Position numbers and translations under genes: made by a program
Shown here: one piece after another, positions 42,361 to 52,559 of the stretch
Numbering within the stretch: the first letter of the stretch is position 1
Layout of the letters: each line of letters begins with the position of its first letter
Assembly (NCBI GenBank): GCA_951802425.1
Contig: OX637803.1
Span: 62,001-126,000, forward strand
Direction of reading: 5' to 3'
DNA length: 64,000 nucleotides
Source of the DNA: Clavaria fumosa
Lineage: Eukaryota > Basidiomycota > Agaricomycetes > Agaricales > Clavariaceae
The notes under the pieces: model-generated
Told to the model about the DNA's origin: nothing
What the model saw: only the letters and a program-made list of their open reading frames with translations
Databases searched by the model: none

Positions 42361-43310
42361 GGATGCTGCGCCGCGTGGCGACGCAGGTCCTGAGGGTGTA
42401 GCGGCGGACCACGGCGGCAGACGGGCAGCAACTTCCACGACACTGGCGTGACCGCGGCGATGCTGGCGATGCCCACCGCGATGACGGCGGTGGGGGCGAC
42501 GGTGATCGCGAGCACTTTCCTTTGGATGATACCAGGGAATCCGTCGTAGATGCTCCTCGAGCGCGGAGGACTTCCCATTTGATGGGGAGATGGGGATGAT
42601 GCTGGGCGCTGGGGGTGTCAGCGGTGGTGGTGCTGCCACTGCCACCCTTTCTGCTATGGGAGAGACATGGCAACGTTTGGCAACGGTGGTGCTGGTGTTG
42701 TAGCGAACGCGACAATGCCGACACCTGTAGTTGTGATTTCGGGACATGTGTGACAGCAAATGTCCAGGCTTTACGATCTGTGGGCAGTAGTCGCATTTTT
42801 GGGAGTGATCGGAAGATTCGGCTTGGGTTTGGGGTGAGCGGACGGATGGGGAACTGTAATGCGGTTGTATTTTTGTTTATGCTGATACTAGCACCTTATC
42901 ACTCACGTTGAAGATTCGGACATTATTGGGAACAACAATGGCAGAAGTGTGGGAGCGTATGGTTCAGGTGGAGGGGTTGGCGGTGGTACGCAGGCTAGAA
43001 AGCCCTCAATATATACTCGATTTGAGAGGCGCCAGAGAAGTGACACGGGTCGTTCGATAGGGGCTCACTGGGAGAAGTACGCCTTGACATTTAATTAAGA
43101 CTCGGCATGTCAGGCATGTCAGGCTTCAATGATACGATATTGGGATTGTCGGCGCAGTCGTGTTGATTAAACTCGTCGTTGTCAATCCGCTTCGTTTTTG
43201 CTATCTCCCAGTTCATTTCCATTTTTTAATGTGACGCCATTGCCCGATCCCGACTTTGCCGAGACGTCCACGTGATCTCATATTTATCACTTTTATCGCA
43301 TATTTTATCA
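42361..43310. other. No gene recognised
   Basis: GC-rich sequence with short frames up to about 42800 may be a decayed 3' end of the regulator. The rest is mixed-composition DNA leading to the A1 repeat of the Ngaro-like element. Confidence 0.45.
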
Positions 43311-43653
43311 TGTTTAAATAGAATATTTACAGTAGTCCAATCTTTTGCGGGTTACAGCCCACGCTCCCAGCGACAAGCGTCGCTTGCGCCTCCGCATGCC
43401 CTCCGGCCACCTCCGCAGACCCGCGCTTGGGTGAGGTGTCCTCCCACCTTGCCAAGCACGCCGCGCCAGTCCCGAGACAAACGTTCTATGGACTTCCTGC
43501 TACCCGCTACACTACCTAGTGCGCGCTGAGGAAAGGGGACTCTTCGTCCTCTCTCCTCGCCCACTAGGTGTGTTCTCTCTTCCTGTTGCCCTTTCGTTAG
43601 TATCTCACTTAGTTCTCCCTCACTTGCTTACTAGTATACTGTGTTTGCGAGCA
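43311..43653 (+). repeat. Ngaro A1 repeat
   Basis: 343 bp from TGTTTAAATAGAATATTTAC to TGTGTTTGCGAGCA, repeated as A2 at 48133-48494. The copies are nearly identical except for about 19 extra bases in A2 after CTCCGCATGCC. It ends 32 bp before the gag ATG. Confidence 0.92.
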
Positions 43654-43685
43654 GTATAGACCACTTCGTTTAGTCCATCGGTCTG

Positions 43686-44870
43686 ATGACTCCTGCGGTT
43701 GATGACAGTCAAACTACCTCCCAGTCACCGTCGCAGGACCCGACCTCTACCCTCGCAGCGTCGCAATGCGAGGAGGTTATCAAACTCTTTAGAGATGGGC
43801 AGCTCACACGAGGTGGGGCAGCAGCTAAAATCTTCGCATTGCTTCTCCAAGCAGGGAGCGCGTTACCCGAAGAACAAATTACATCGGCCTATGAGTCCTA
43901 TCTCGACACGCTTGAACAACATGAGAGAATCCTCCGACTCGCCGCCAACCGAGGGAACGAAGCGCCGCAGCCTGATGGAGCGGATAACAGACCAGGAGGA
44001 GCTGGAGAGACCCACAAAGAGACACAGCAGGGAAAGGGAAGAGAAAGGCGGGCAAGGAGTCACTCACCTGAGTCGGGAGAACGTATTCTTCGCAAACTCC
44101 CTGTTGATGAAGAACTCTACCCCTGGGTCCATCAAGGGAGACTCGCAATCGAACACCTTAGTCCGAGTCTCGAACTCACTAGACGACTCATCATCAATTT
44201 CTCCACAGACATTAAAAATGCGAAGCTTCACCTTTCGACCACCCCAGGGGTGCCACGCTTTCCCGACACCGAGTGGACGAATGTGCTCACCGGGAAGTCT
44301 GTCAACCTTGATGTCGTCTTCTCAGGAGCATACGCAGTTAGTACTGAATCGCAGACCGTCGAACGAATCGGAGACATTGAACTCCGAACTGGACCTGCCA
44401 AACCAGCCAAACTTATCAGGACGTCTGGAGATTGGGTCTTTGCCTGGCAGAAAACCGTCGTTGCAACCAAATTTGCTTTCCCGCATAGGGAGAAGGAGCT
44501 TACAAAGTACACCGACTACATCCTTGGCCTATTCGGCTCGAGGCGGGCCTCATCGCACACCAGGATTATCGAAATGGACAAAGCGATTCGCAAATATGTC
44601 GCTGAGTCCAATGACCTCGAACTTTGCGACGTCTCGGCCCTCCGACAATTCGAGTCCTGCTTCCTTGATCCGGACGGAGCGAATTTTGAACCAGAAGGAT
44701 CGCGGGGGAGACCAAAACGGCGTGCTGAGTGGAACCCGGAAGAGCCGTGTCGTCAGTACAACGAGAACAGATGCGCTCGAACGAACTGCAAATTCAGACA
44801 CGTATGCATCTACTGTGGAGGAGGACACAGGAAGGGAGATTGTAAAGAGAGAACGAAGAAGAGCGCTTGA
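43686..44870 (+). CDS. Gag-like protein of the Ngaro-type element
   Basis: 394 aa from the first ATG after A1 (MTPAVDDSQTTSQSPSQDPT). The N-terminal third is helical and polar. The centre (EELYPWVHQGRLAIEHLSPS, LTRRLIINFSTDIKNAKLHL) is a conserved-looking globular part. The C-terminus has a CCCH finger, C355-x7-C-x4-C-x3-H (CRQYNENRCARTNCKFRH), followed by a knuckle-like CIYCGGGHRKGDC. These would bind element RNA during particle formation in the cytoplasm. The stop at 44868-44870 is followed directly by the RT frame, which is also open through the whole of this gene in the +1 phase. No lesions seen. Confidence 0.8.
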   Translation: MTPAVDDSQTTSQSPSQDPTSTLAASQCEEVIKLFRDGQLTRGGAAAKIFALLLQAGSALPEEQITSAYESYLDTLEQHERILRLAANRGNEAPQPDGADNRPGGAGETHKETQQGKGRERRARSHSPESGERILRKLPVDEELYPWVHQGRLAIEHLSPSLELTRRLIINFSTDIKNAKLHLSTTPGVPRFPDTEWTNVLTGKSVNLDVVFSGAYAVSTESQTVERIGDIELRTGPAKPAKLIRTSGDWVFAWQKTVVATKFAFPHREKELTKYTDYILGLFGSRRASSHTRIIEMDKAIRKYVAESNDLELCDVSALRQFESCFLDPDGANFEPEGSRGRPKRRAEWNPEEPCRQYNENRCARTNCKFRHVCIYCGGGHRKGDCKERTKKSA

Positions 44871-46692
44871 GCTTAAAGCTAAGCGCCCGCGATATCTTAG
44901 AGAGTTCCTGTGGCGAGACGATGATGAGGTGGTAGGGGTGACGGCAAGTTACTCGCTCACCGCAGAACCTGTGCCGAAACCGCCAGCTAGAGAATTCGAG
45001 ACCGGGGACGGGTGGAGGACAGTGCAGAAATACCCGAACCTTTTCAAAATCGTCACACCGCTAAAAGCTGATGCGTTCGAACGACTCCTTGTCGACCACC
45101 CTAATCAACCCTACGTGCACTCAGTCTTGTGGGCGCTCCGCAATGGGTTCTGGCCATGGGCGGGGACAGGATCTGTAGAGTTTCCAGAATCCTGGGACAA
45201 CTCAGAGCGACCTCCAAAAACTGAAGCAGAGAGGAACTTCATATGAGAGCAGTTCAAGGTTGAAGAAGAGAAGGAGCGCTTCTCGCCGGCATTTGGGACA
45301 GAACTCCTCCCTGGGATGTTCTCGGTTCCAGTCCATGCGGTGCCAAAACCAGAGTCGGACAAACTCCGCTTAGTCGTCGACCATTCTGATGGCGAATTCT
45401 CGCCTAATTCCAGAATCCTCAAAGCGGAGATCGCCGGCGTCAAACTCGATGGGATCCGGTCGCTTGGGACTACAATCCGGACCCTTCGCAGGAAGGACCC
45501 AGACGGCGAACTCATCATCTACAAGACGGATGTAGCTGAGGCTTATCGTCTCTGCCCCATGCACCCTCTGTGGCAACTCAAACAAATCGTCTCGGTGGAT
45601 GGGACCAAACATGTCGACCGGTGCAACAATTTCGGAGGACGAGCCTCACAGAAGGTCTACCACTCCGTCGCATCGCTCATCGTCTGGATCGCAGTCTTCC
45701 AGCGCGGGTTGGTCAATCTCAAGTGCTACGTCGATGACCACTTTGGTGCGTCGCCAAAGGGGGACGTCGCATGGTACGCTCCCTACGCCAAGCACATGCC
45801 GGCCGAACAGGCGAAGCTCCTCCTCCTTTTTGACGAACTTGGCGTTCCCCACGCTGAGCACAAACAGTTGTCAGGGTCCCCACTCCGTGTCATCGGATTT
45901 GATGTGGACCCTAACACCATGCGGGTGTGCATGGCCCTGGAGAAGCGGGCCAAACTCGTGGCCGCTTGCAAACCATTCACCAAGCCGGGCGCACGCATCC
46001 CACTGCGAGACTTCTGGGCTCTCCAGGGCCACGTTAACTGGGCCCTGAACGTCTACCCCCTCCTCCGCCCATCCCTCTCCGCCCTATATGCCAAGACCGC
46101 TGGCAAGACCAAGCCGCGTGCACTTCTTCGAGTAAACACCGACATCGTGCGCGAGGTGACATGGCTTGTCGGACACATCGAGCGGTCGACAGGTGTTCAC
46201 CTCATCGAGGCCTCTGAATGGACTGTGCATGATGGAGTGGACACGCTGGAAGCGTATTCTGATGCCTCCGGCATAGGCGTAGGAGTCTGGTTCCCTGGTG
46301 AGCATGTCGGCTACCAGTGGGGCATTCCGGCCGACGTCACACCCAATGGGATTTTCTTCTTCGAAGCGCTCGCTGTGTGCTGTGCAGCCCACCTCTCACG
46401 GAATCACGGACGCCCCCGTCGGCTCCTATGCCATACAGATAACTCCAACTCGTTCGACATTTTCCACTCCCTCCACGCCGCCCCCTCCCACAACCGCATC
46501 CTCCTCTCCACGGTGGACGTGAGGATCGAGGACAAGCTGGACATGAGAGTTTTATGGATCCCTGGGAGTGAGAATGTCGTGGCAGACGCACTCTCCCGTT
46601 TGGACGATGCACGCGCACTGGCCCTCGCCCCTACCTTGTCAATTATAAAGTTTCAACCCCCTCGAGACGCGCTGGGGGCAGCCAAAAAATGA
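44871..46692 (+). pseudogene. Reverse transcriptase/RNase H of the Ngaro-type element, one nonsense codon
   Basis: The frame is continuous from within gag to 46692 except for TGA at 45244-45246; most likely an Arg CGA mutated to TGA, since the reading continues ..RNFI[stop]EQFKVEEEKERF. The true start is uncertain: no ATG lies just after gag, so frameshifting or re-initiation is likely. Motifs: FSVPVHAVPKPESDKLRLVVDHS (fingers), YKTDVAEAYRLCPMHP (first catalytic Asp), CYVDDHFG at about 45731 (catalytic DD), then RNase H motifs LEAYSDASGIGVGVWFPG, LCHTDNSNSFDIF and VLWIPGSENVVADALSR. It ends in ATGA, overlapping the recombinase start. The enzyme copies element RNA to cDNA. Confidence 0.85.
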
Positions 46693-47717
46693 CCAGCATC
46701 TCCGCCACGTCCCGGCAGCCCCATCGGCCGCTGTGGACGGTCGAGCACTTGCGAGGCGAGCGCGCGACCCTCATGGGGCTAGCACTGGACCCCTCTACCA
46801 CCCTCTCCTACACGAGTGCCCTCAATTCTTACCTCTCCTTCTGCAAGACGCATTCGTTTGCCTACGACCCAACCCCAGACACCCTCAGCCTCTACGTCGC
46901 CTACCAGTCCTCGTTCATCTCACCTGCTTCAGTGGACTCCTACCTCTCAGGCATTTGCAGCCAACTCGAAGCCTACTACCCGCATGTCCAGGCCAGCCGC
47001 GCATCACAGCTCGTCGTGAAAACACTGAAAGGGGCACGGCGTCGCCACGCACGTGTCACCACACGCAAGAGTGCCCTGTCGTGGGAGGACGTCTCGCTGG
47101 TTTCATCCACCTTCCAACAGTCTCTCGACCACGACGACTATCTGTTCGTCGCGATTTTTTACACCGCCTTCTTTGCCCTCCTGCAACTAGGCGAAGCGAC
47201 TATGCTGGACAACCCGCAACTGCGTGACCCCTCGAAGTACACCCTGCGGTCGTCGGTCAACTTCCTGGGGAGCGGGTACAGCCTGTGGTTGCCCAGATTC
47301 AAGGGGGACACGTTTTTTGAAGGCAACCGTGTCGTAGTATTACGGCGCGAGGGTCGTCCAGATCCGCTGGAACCTATGAAGCGATACTTAACATCACGGA
47401 ATGGCCGTTTCCCGTTACATCCGTGGCTATGGCTACGGGAGTCGGGCACAGTGCCCACACGGTCCTGGTTCGTGAAGCGGTTATGACGGCTCTTCCCCCC
47501 CTCCATCGCTGGCCACTCGCTACGTGCCGGCGGTGCGACGGCCCTGGCAGAAGACGGCGTGGCACCCGAACTCATCCGAGCTGCAGGAAGGTGGTCGTCG
47601 AACGCATTCGAACGCTACATACGAAAAAACCCCTTCTTGCTGCACGTCTTAATCCTGGGGAACCAAACAGATGCCCAGGTCGCTCCAGCCACATCGCCTC
47701 CGTCTCAAATGGTTTAG
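46689..47717 (+). pseudogene. Tyrosine recombinase of the Ngaro-type element, inactivated
   Basis: 343 codons from the ATG in ATGA (46689) to TAG (47715-47717), with one internal TGA at 47484-47486 (codon 266) where the intact copy has Arg. The box I catalytic Arg is Gln here (ALLQLGEATM, codon 166, CAA; CGA in the 14.8-15.8 kb copy). The remaining catalytic residues survive: GHSLRAGGATAL (H-x-x-R) and AFERYIRKN (Tyr). Even with readthrough of the stop the missing Arg should abolish strand cleavage. Family function: joining circular cDNA to the target without the duplication made by integrases. Confidence 0.88.
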
Positions 47718-48020
47718 TTAAATAAATAAAAAATAAAAAAATCTTCGGTCCATGACACTGTGTATCCCCTTCATGTACTTCAGCTACTCGTGAACGCTGA
47801 CCGCTCGCTCGTCAGACGCTTACCTCTTCGCACACACACTGTACAGTCACGGACGCTCATCGGATGCTTTTCTTATCTGCAGTCACAGACACTCATCGGA
47901 CGCTTTTCTTATCTGCTTGTATCCTTTCTGTCACCTACAGACCAGACCTTGTACCCGAACACACTCCAGCTCTAGTTACTCAACTTTGTGCCGTGGATAC
48001 TCTTTCTTCTATAGCCTCTT

Positions 48021-48084
48021 ACCGTTTGCCTTACACGACCTTGCGATTTGAGCCCCCCGGGTGTCTTCGGACGCCGGGGTGGTT
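48021..48084 (+). repeat. Ngaro B1 repeat
   Basis: 64 bp, ACCGTTTGCCTTACACGACC to ACGCCGGGGTGGTT, matching B2 at 48523-48586 except for one transition (ACACGA/ACATGA). It contains a GC hairpin with a TTCG loop at 48053-48079. Confidence 0.9.
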
Positions 48085-48132
48085 GCTTTACCGCTATCTT
48101 ATTACGTCAGCGAGAAGCATTTTGATTGGTCG

Positions 48133-48494
48133 TGTTTAAATAGAATATTTACAGTAGTCCAATCTTTTGCGGGTTACAGCCCACGCTCCCAGCGACAAGC
48201 GTCGCTCGCGCCTCCGCATGCCCCGCTGGGCGAGGCAAGCCCTCCGGCCACCTCCGCAGACCCGCGCTTGGGTGAGGTGTCCTCCCGCCTTGCCAAGCAC
48301 GCCGCGCCAGTCCCGAGACAAACGTTCTATGGACTTCCCGCTACCCGCTACACTACCTAGTGCGCGCTGAGGAAAGGGGACTCTTCGTCCTCTCTCCTCG
48401 CCCACTAGGTGTGTTCTCTCTTCCTGTTGCCCTTTCGTTAGTATCTCACTTAGTTCTCCCTCACTTGCTTACTAGTATACTGTGTTTGCGAGCA
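48133..48494 (+). repeat. Ngaro A2 repeat
   Basis: 362 bp, second copy of A1 with about 19 additional bases (CCGCTGGGCGAGGCAAG-type) and a few substitutions. B1 is 48 bp upstream and B2 28 bp downstream. Confidence 0.92.
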
Positions 48495-48522
48495 CCCGCC
48501 CTCCACTCCCTGTACTTAGTCC

Positions 48523-48586
48523 ACCGTTTGCCTTACATGACCTTGCGATTTGAGCCCCCCGGGTGTCTTCGGACGCCGGGGTGGTT
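48523..48586 (+). repeat. Ngaro B2 repeat (element 3' end)
   Basis: 64-bp copy of B1, carrying the same TTCG hairpin. Sequence after GGTGGTT differs from that after B1, marking the probable 3' end of the element. Confidence 0.88.
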
Positions 48587-48659
48587 CAGATCCTTTCCAC
48601 GCTTTCCCCGTCTTCCCCATCACTCTATCCTTGACCTAGACATTCTCCGTCTCTGCTGG

Positions 48660-51057
48660 ACAGGTGCACGGCCAAATATCTTCTGACACTGATGTTGCAG
48701 AATTGACGGTAAGTTTCGTGTACATGCGTGCGATAGTGATTTTTATTTTGATGCGCATATAACCAGGAGTTGGCTTCTATTCGCGAATGCTTTGCAATGC
48801 TTCGAAGCGCCCATGACACCCTGGCCGATCTCGAGCAGTGATGGCTGTTGTTGGAGCCGTTATTGACAGGGCAGATTGAAATGCCAAAGGAGCTTTTCCA
48901 ATGCGTCGAAATCCTGTGGGAAAAAGCCAACGATGTAGTGGAGATCCTCGTTAGGACACCAGAACTGCCGACGGAGGCAAATATAGTTGCCGATATCCTC
49001 ACCAGGACACCGGAACCGTCTATGCCAATCTCAAACGAATCGAAGATCCAGCGCAAGCGGAAGCGACTCGTCGTGTCAGACAGCGACGAGAATCCTGACG
49101 GCGACGAGATTCCGGAACATCGGAAACATAAGGTTGATGATGATGATGATAATGATGCTTCTGTGTCTGGTGAGTGTCAGCCATCGTACAAGCTCGTCTG
49201 TGGCGTGCATAAATCCGTCGGAGATGTAGATAATGACGCCGACGTGGAATACAATGACAACGTCGGTGGGAATGTTGGCATTGAAGAGAACCAAGATGAC
49301 GGTAAGGACGATGAGGACGACGAGGACGACGAGGATGACAAGGACGACAAGGACGACAAGGACGACAAGGACGACAAGGACGACAAGGACGAGGACGAGG
49401 ACGAGGACGACGACGAGGACGATGACGACGACGAGGACGACGGCGAGAAGGCCAATGATGACGACTGCGATGATGAAGGGGACCGCGGGGGGCAAGGTGA
49501 CAAGGAAAAGGACAACAGCAAGGTCAGCGATGAGGAACGTGAATCTGACAACGGCCGGTGTGGCGAGGGAGAGAAGGACGACGGCAAGAAGGTGGACGAT
49601 GTGGAGAGTGAATCCAACGATTGCCGAGGCGAGGGAGAGAAGGACGACGGCAAGCAGGCCGACGGGATGGAGAGTGATTCCGACGAGGGCCGAGGTGATG
49701 GCGAGACGGGCGATGGCAAGAAGGCTGATGATGTCGAGGGTGAATCCGACGACAGCCAAGATGATGGTGAGGAGGTCGACGGCGGTAAGGTCGATGGCAA
49801 GAAGGTCGACGGTGTGGAGAGCGAATCCGACAGCAACCGAGACGATGAGTCGGCAAGCCCTGTGGTAACTAGCCAAAGTTCTCCCCCCTATCCCATTTGG
49901 ATATCGATTCCCTTATCCCGATTAGAACAGCACTGTTGTTGTTGCGCAAAGTGGTCGAAAAAGCGTACGAGTATTGAATCGGGCAAACTTGATACTCTCA
50001 TCGTTTGCAAGCGCTCCATTGCTACCAGTCCAGGCCATCGACATCATGCTGAATCCCGTCGTTGGTACCCTGGCCGATATGGAGAACGAGAGTTTCAAGC
50101 GCTTAATTCGTGGTTATATGGCGGTCGATAGCACCGACGAGGAAGAATGTGGCATTTGTAAGTTCTAAATTAGTCTTTGTGTCTTTTCTGAACCAGTGTG
50201 AGTCGCTAGACTGATGCATTTAAGCCATATAAATGTGGGCATGGTGACATCAGGAAGATTTGCCGCACCTGGCTAGATCAAGGGAAGCATGGCCGAGCCA
50301 ATGACCAGCTTCGGAATAGGCATCTGGTGCGTTTGTTGCCTTCTATTTTTGTTTGTTTTGGATGTAATGTGCCTGGTAGTATTTGACGAAACAGGAGTTT
50401 AGCCACGTCAGGGACAGCTATATTGAGATGATGCTAATGCAGATGAACACTCTAGAGCTGACCATCGATATCGAGCGGCAATCACAGGGCCGTGGAGGAC
50501 TGTGCTGGAAGACGAATTTCAATCGCCTTGTCTTCCAGGAAACAGAGCCATATCGGCACCAATTTGCCACCTTGAAGACGGCCCAAAAAGAAGAGAAAAA
50601 GAAGGAGCTTTCGGTCGAGTATAAAGAGTGGATGCGCGCCAACCAAGAAACGGTAACTAGACGTAATCGGTTGCTTCATTTATACAAGACGGTGCGTCTC
50701 TCTTTTTTTTTTTTCTAAAAAAGGAATTATTATTATAAGAATGTGGGCACTCACATATTACAACGTAGTTTGGACCCGCCTTGTTGCTCGATCCTTTGTG
50801 GGATGTTGATCGGCTCCGCCATCGATCCACCGACTATACGCGATATGGTTGTCAGAGGAGTGAAGGACGAGAGAGCACGTGAAGACGAACATGGAGTGAA
50901 TGAATACAATGACGGGTTCGTGAGGATTCCCTGGAGGGACTTGGAAAAGAACGCGAAAGACTTGTTGGAGCAGGTCGCTTTTGCGTTGGCCGGAGAGGAG
51001 GTTTATCAATACGTCTCCCTTTTCTTCAAAAAGTTTCCAGTCGCCACATCCCACTGA
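48660..51057 (+). CDS. Multi-exon hypothetical protein with long acidic tract (possibly decayed)
   Basis: Recognisable exons: one ending at 48708 (..SSDTDVAELT); 48767-49964; 50029-50157; about 50223-50330 (YKCGHGDIRKICRTWLDQGK); about 50397-50691 (EFSHVRDSYIEMMLMQMNTL); and about 50740-51057 (NVGTHILQRSLDPPCCSILC). Introns 48709-48766 and 49965-50028 have good GT..AG sites and keep phase. Exon 2 has a basic nuclear-signal-like KIQRKRKRLVV, then about 230 residues rich in Asp, Glu, Lys and Gly, including (D-D-K/E-D) runs. The later exons look globular, with Cys/His near GHGDIRKIC. One in-frame TGA (48839-48841, after LADLEQ) and an unresolved splice near 50158-50222 suggest decay. I do not recognise the family. 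The Ngaro element ends about 75 bp upstream. Confidence 0.5.
49297..49460 (+). repeat. GACGAC/GAGGAC triplet-type repeat inside the acidic exon
   Basis: Tandem GACGACAAG and GACGAGGACGAG units encode the DDKDDK / DEDEDD run. The apparent 219-residue Ser/Pro frame and the 266-residue Val/Leu frame on the minus strand are shadows of this repeat. Confidence 0.85.
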
Positions 51058-51169
51058 GTCTGATGATGCTTTCCTGTCGGTACTCATTATTTTTTATTTT
51101 TTATTTTTACCCTATAGTTTAATGTCAGTGGGCGGATAGCCAAGGATGTGGGATCAGGTGCGAGTGCCA

Positions 51170-51420
51170 TGTTAGACCGCGCAACGTAGAAGTGTCTCTG
51201 TCGCCCCTTGCCGCCAGCCAACTCAGCCTGGAGGCCAGGGGATCAGGTGCGAGTGCACTAGCATGAAGTTAGACGACCACACAATGTAGGAGTTTCCCAG
51301 TCCCCCTACCGCCAGCCAACTCAGGCTAGAGATCAGGGAGAGCACCTCTAGCGTGAACCCGGATAGAAGTTTCCCAGTCGCCCCTTGTCACTAGCCAACT
51401 CAGACTGCAGGGCATCAGTT
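51170..51420 (-). repeat. Inverted copies of the N-terminal module of the 1-684 gene
   Basis: GCCAGCCAACTCAGCCTGGA, GCCAGCCAACTCAGGCTAGA and TAGCCAACTCAGACTGCAG recur at spacing of about 90-110 bp. They match the coding strand complement AGCCAACTCAGGCTGCATAG at 611-630. No open frame is kept. Confidence 0.65.
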
Positions 51421-51639
51421 GTTCGTCATGCTTTTGCCGGGGGGGGGTTATGTAATCTGATGAGTATTAGCTAATCCGAGTCGTTTCCCACTCCTCGAGT
51501 TCCTCAAGCACCTTATCTAATCATCATGTGGCCAAAGTGCACGTGTCACTTTGAAACCCGATCATGTGCCTTGTGCGAAATGAGTCACGTGAATGTTTGT
51601 GTCATGTTTGTTCACTTTTTTTTTTTTTTCATCTTCTCC

Positions 51640-52050
51640 CACGACCACCCACTCTTTGTTCGTCGGGGTCTCCGTCCTACGCGGTCTGAGTTGACTGCTG
51701 GAGACGGAACCCCTTCATCTTCTCCCACGACCACCCACTCTTCGTTCGTCAGGGTCTCCGTCCTACGCGGTCTGAGTTGACTGCTGGAGACGGAACCCCT
51801 TCATCTTCTCCCACGACCACCCACTCTTCGTTCGTCGGGGTCTCCGTCCTACGCGGTCTGAGTTGACTGCTGGAGACGGAACCCCTTCTTCTGCACTTCC
51901 ACCACCCACTCTACCTTCGTTTGTCGGGGTCACCATCCTATGCGGTCTGCGCTGACTGCTGGGGATGGAACCCGCACTTCTTCTGGGCTTCCTCTCTCTG
52001 TTTCTACCCAGTCTGAGCTGACTGGTAGGATCGGGGAGACCTGGTAGACC
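51640..52050 (+). repeat. 86-bp tandem array derived from the N-terminal module of the 1-684 gene
   Basis: The marker GTCTCCGTCC lies at 51668, 51754 and 51840 (period 86), then a diverged unit at 51929. A last unit ends CAGTCTGAGCTGACTGGTAG, which matches the minus strand at about 541-560. In the intact gene the same DNA encodes LRPMQPELAAGDGT and QSELTGGIGE. As 86 is not a multiple of three, the frame changes with each copy. Confidence 0.8.
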
Positions 52051-52559
52051 TGGGGTTCGTCTGTGGCATTTGCGTGCTTGTATACTGTACTTTTTTTAAT
52101 ACATGCATATTTCCCATTTCCCATCCTGTTGCTGTCCAGTACGGCGGCATCGGTTGGAAGGTCGGCATTGCTTCTCGCAGGCGGTACGCTAGCAATTAGA
52201 CTCCCGGTGCCTGGCGATTCTTCTAAAAGTTATTATGATTATTTCATTCTTTTTCATTTGTCAAGAACCTACGTTCGTGACCGGTATTGGATGGAGTCTT
52301 GTAAGAACTTTTCCTTGGAATTTCGACAGACCTGACCAAGTTGTATTGGAAAACAGCGCCCGACCATGGTTGACCATCGAGAGTGTCAGAAAACGTCCCT
52401 GATTCTCTAATTCTTATATTTAAGGGAAGATGCATTCCAGTGTAAGTTGTCTTGTGGCTAAGCTCGTTGATTATTGCAAGCAATAGCAGGTGATGCCTGG
52501 GTATACAATACCAATAAACACAGTAATGGGTGATACCGATGTGACGGGTAACACCGGCT

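Larger units (their letters stand above)
43311..48586 (+). mobile_element. Ngaro/DIRS-type retroelement, full length, with split direct repeats
   Basis: Structure A1 (43311-43653), gag (43686-44870), RT/RNase H (to 46692), tyrosine recombinase (46689-47717), B1 (48021-48084), A2 (48133-48494), B2 (48523-48586). This A1-ORFs-B1-A2-B2 arrangement is the split-direct-repeat organisation known from Ngaro and PAT elements. I see no methyltransferase domain, which also fits Ngaro. The element carries at least three inactivating substitutions (TGA at 45244 and 47484, box I Arg to Gln at 47184), all explicable as C-to-T changes at CpG. A truncated relative is at 14.5-16.5 kb. Confidence 0.88.

Noticed and set aside
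49076..49876. Minus-strand 266- and 219-residue frames rich in Val/Leu or Ser/Pro
   Set aside because: They are complements of the Asp/Glu/Lys triplet repeat of the plus-strand exon.
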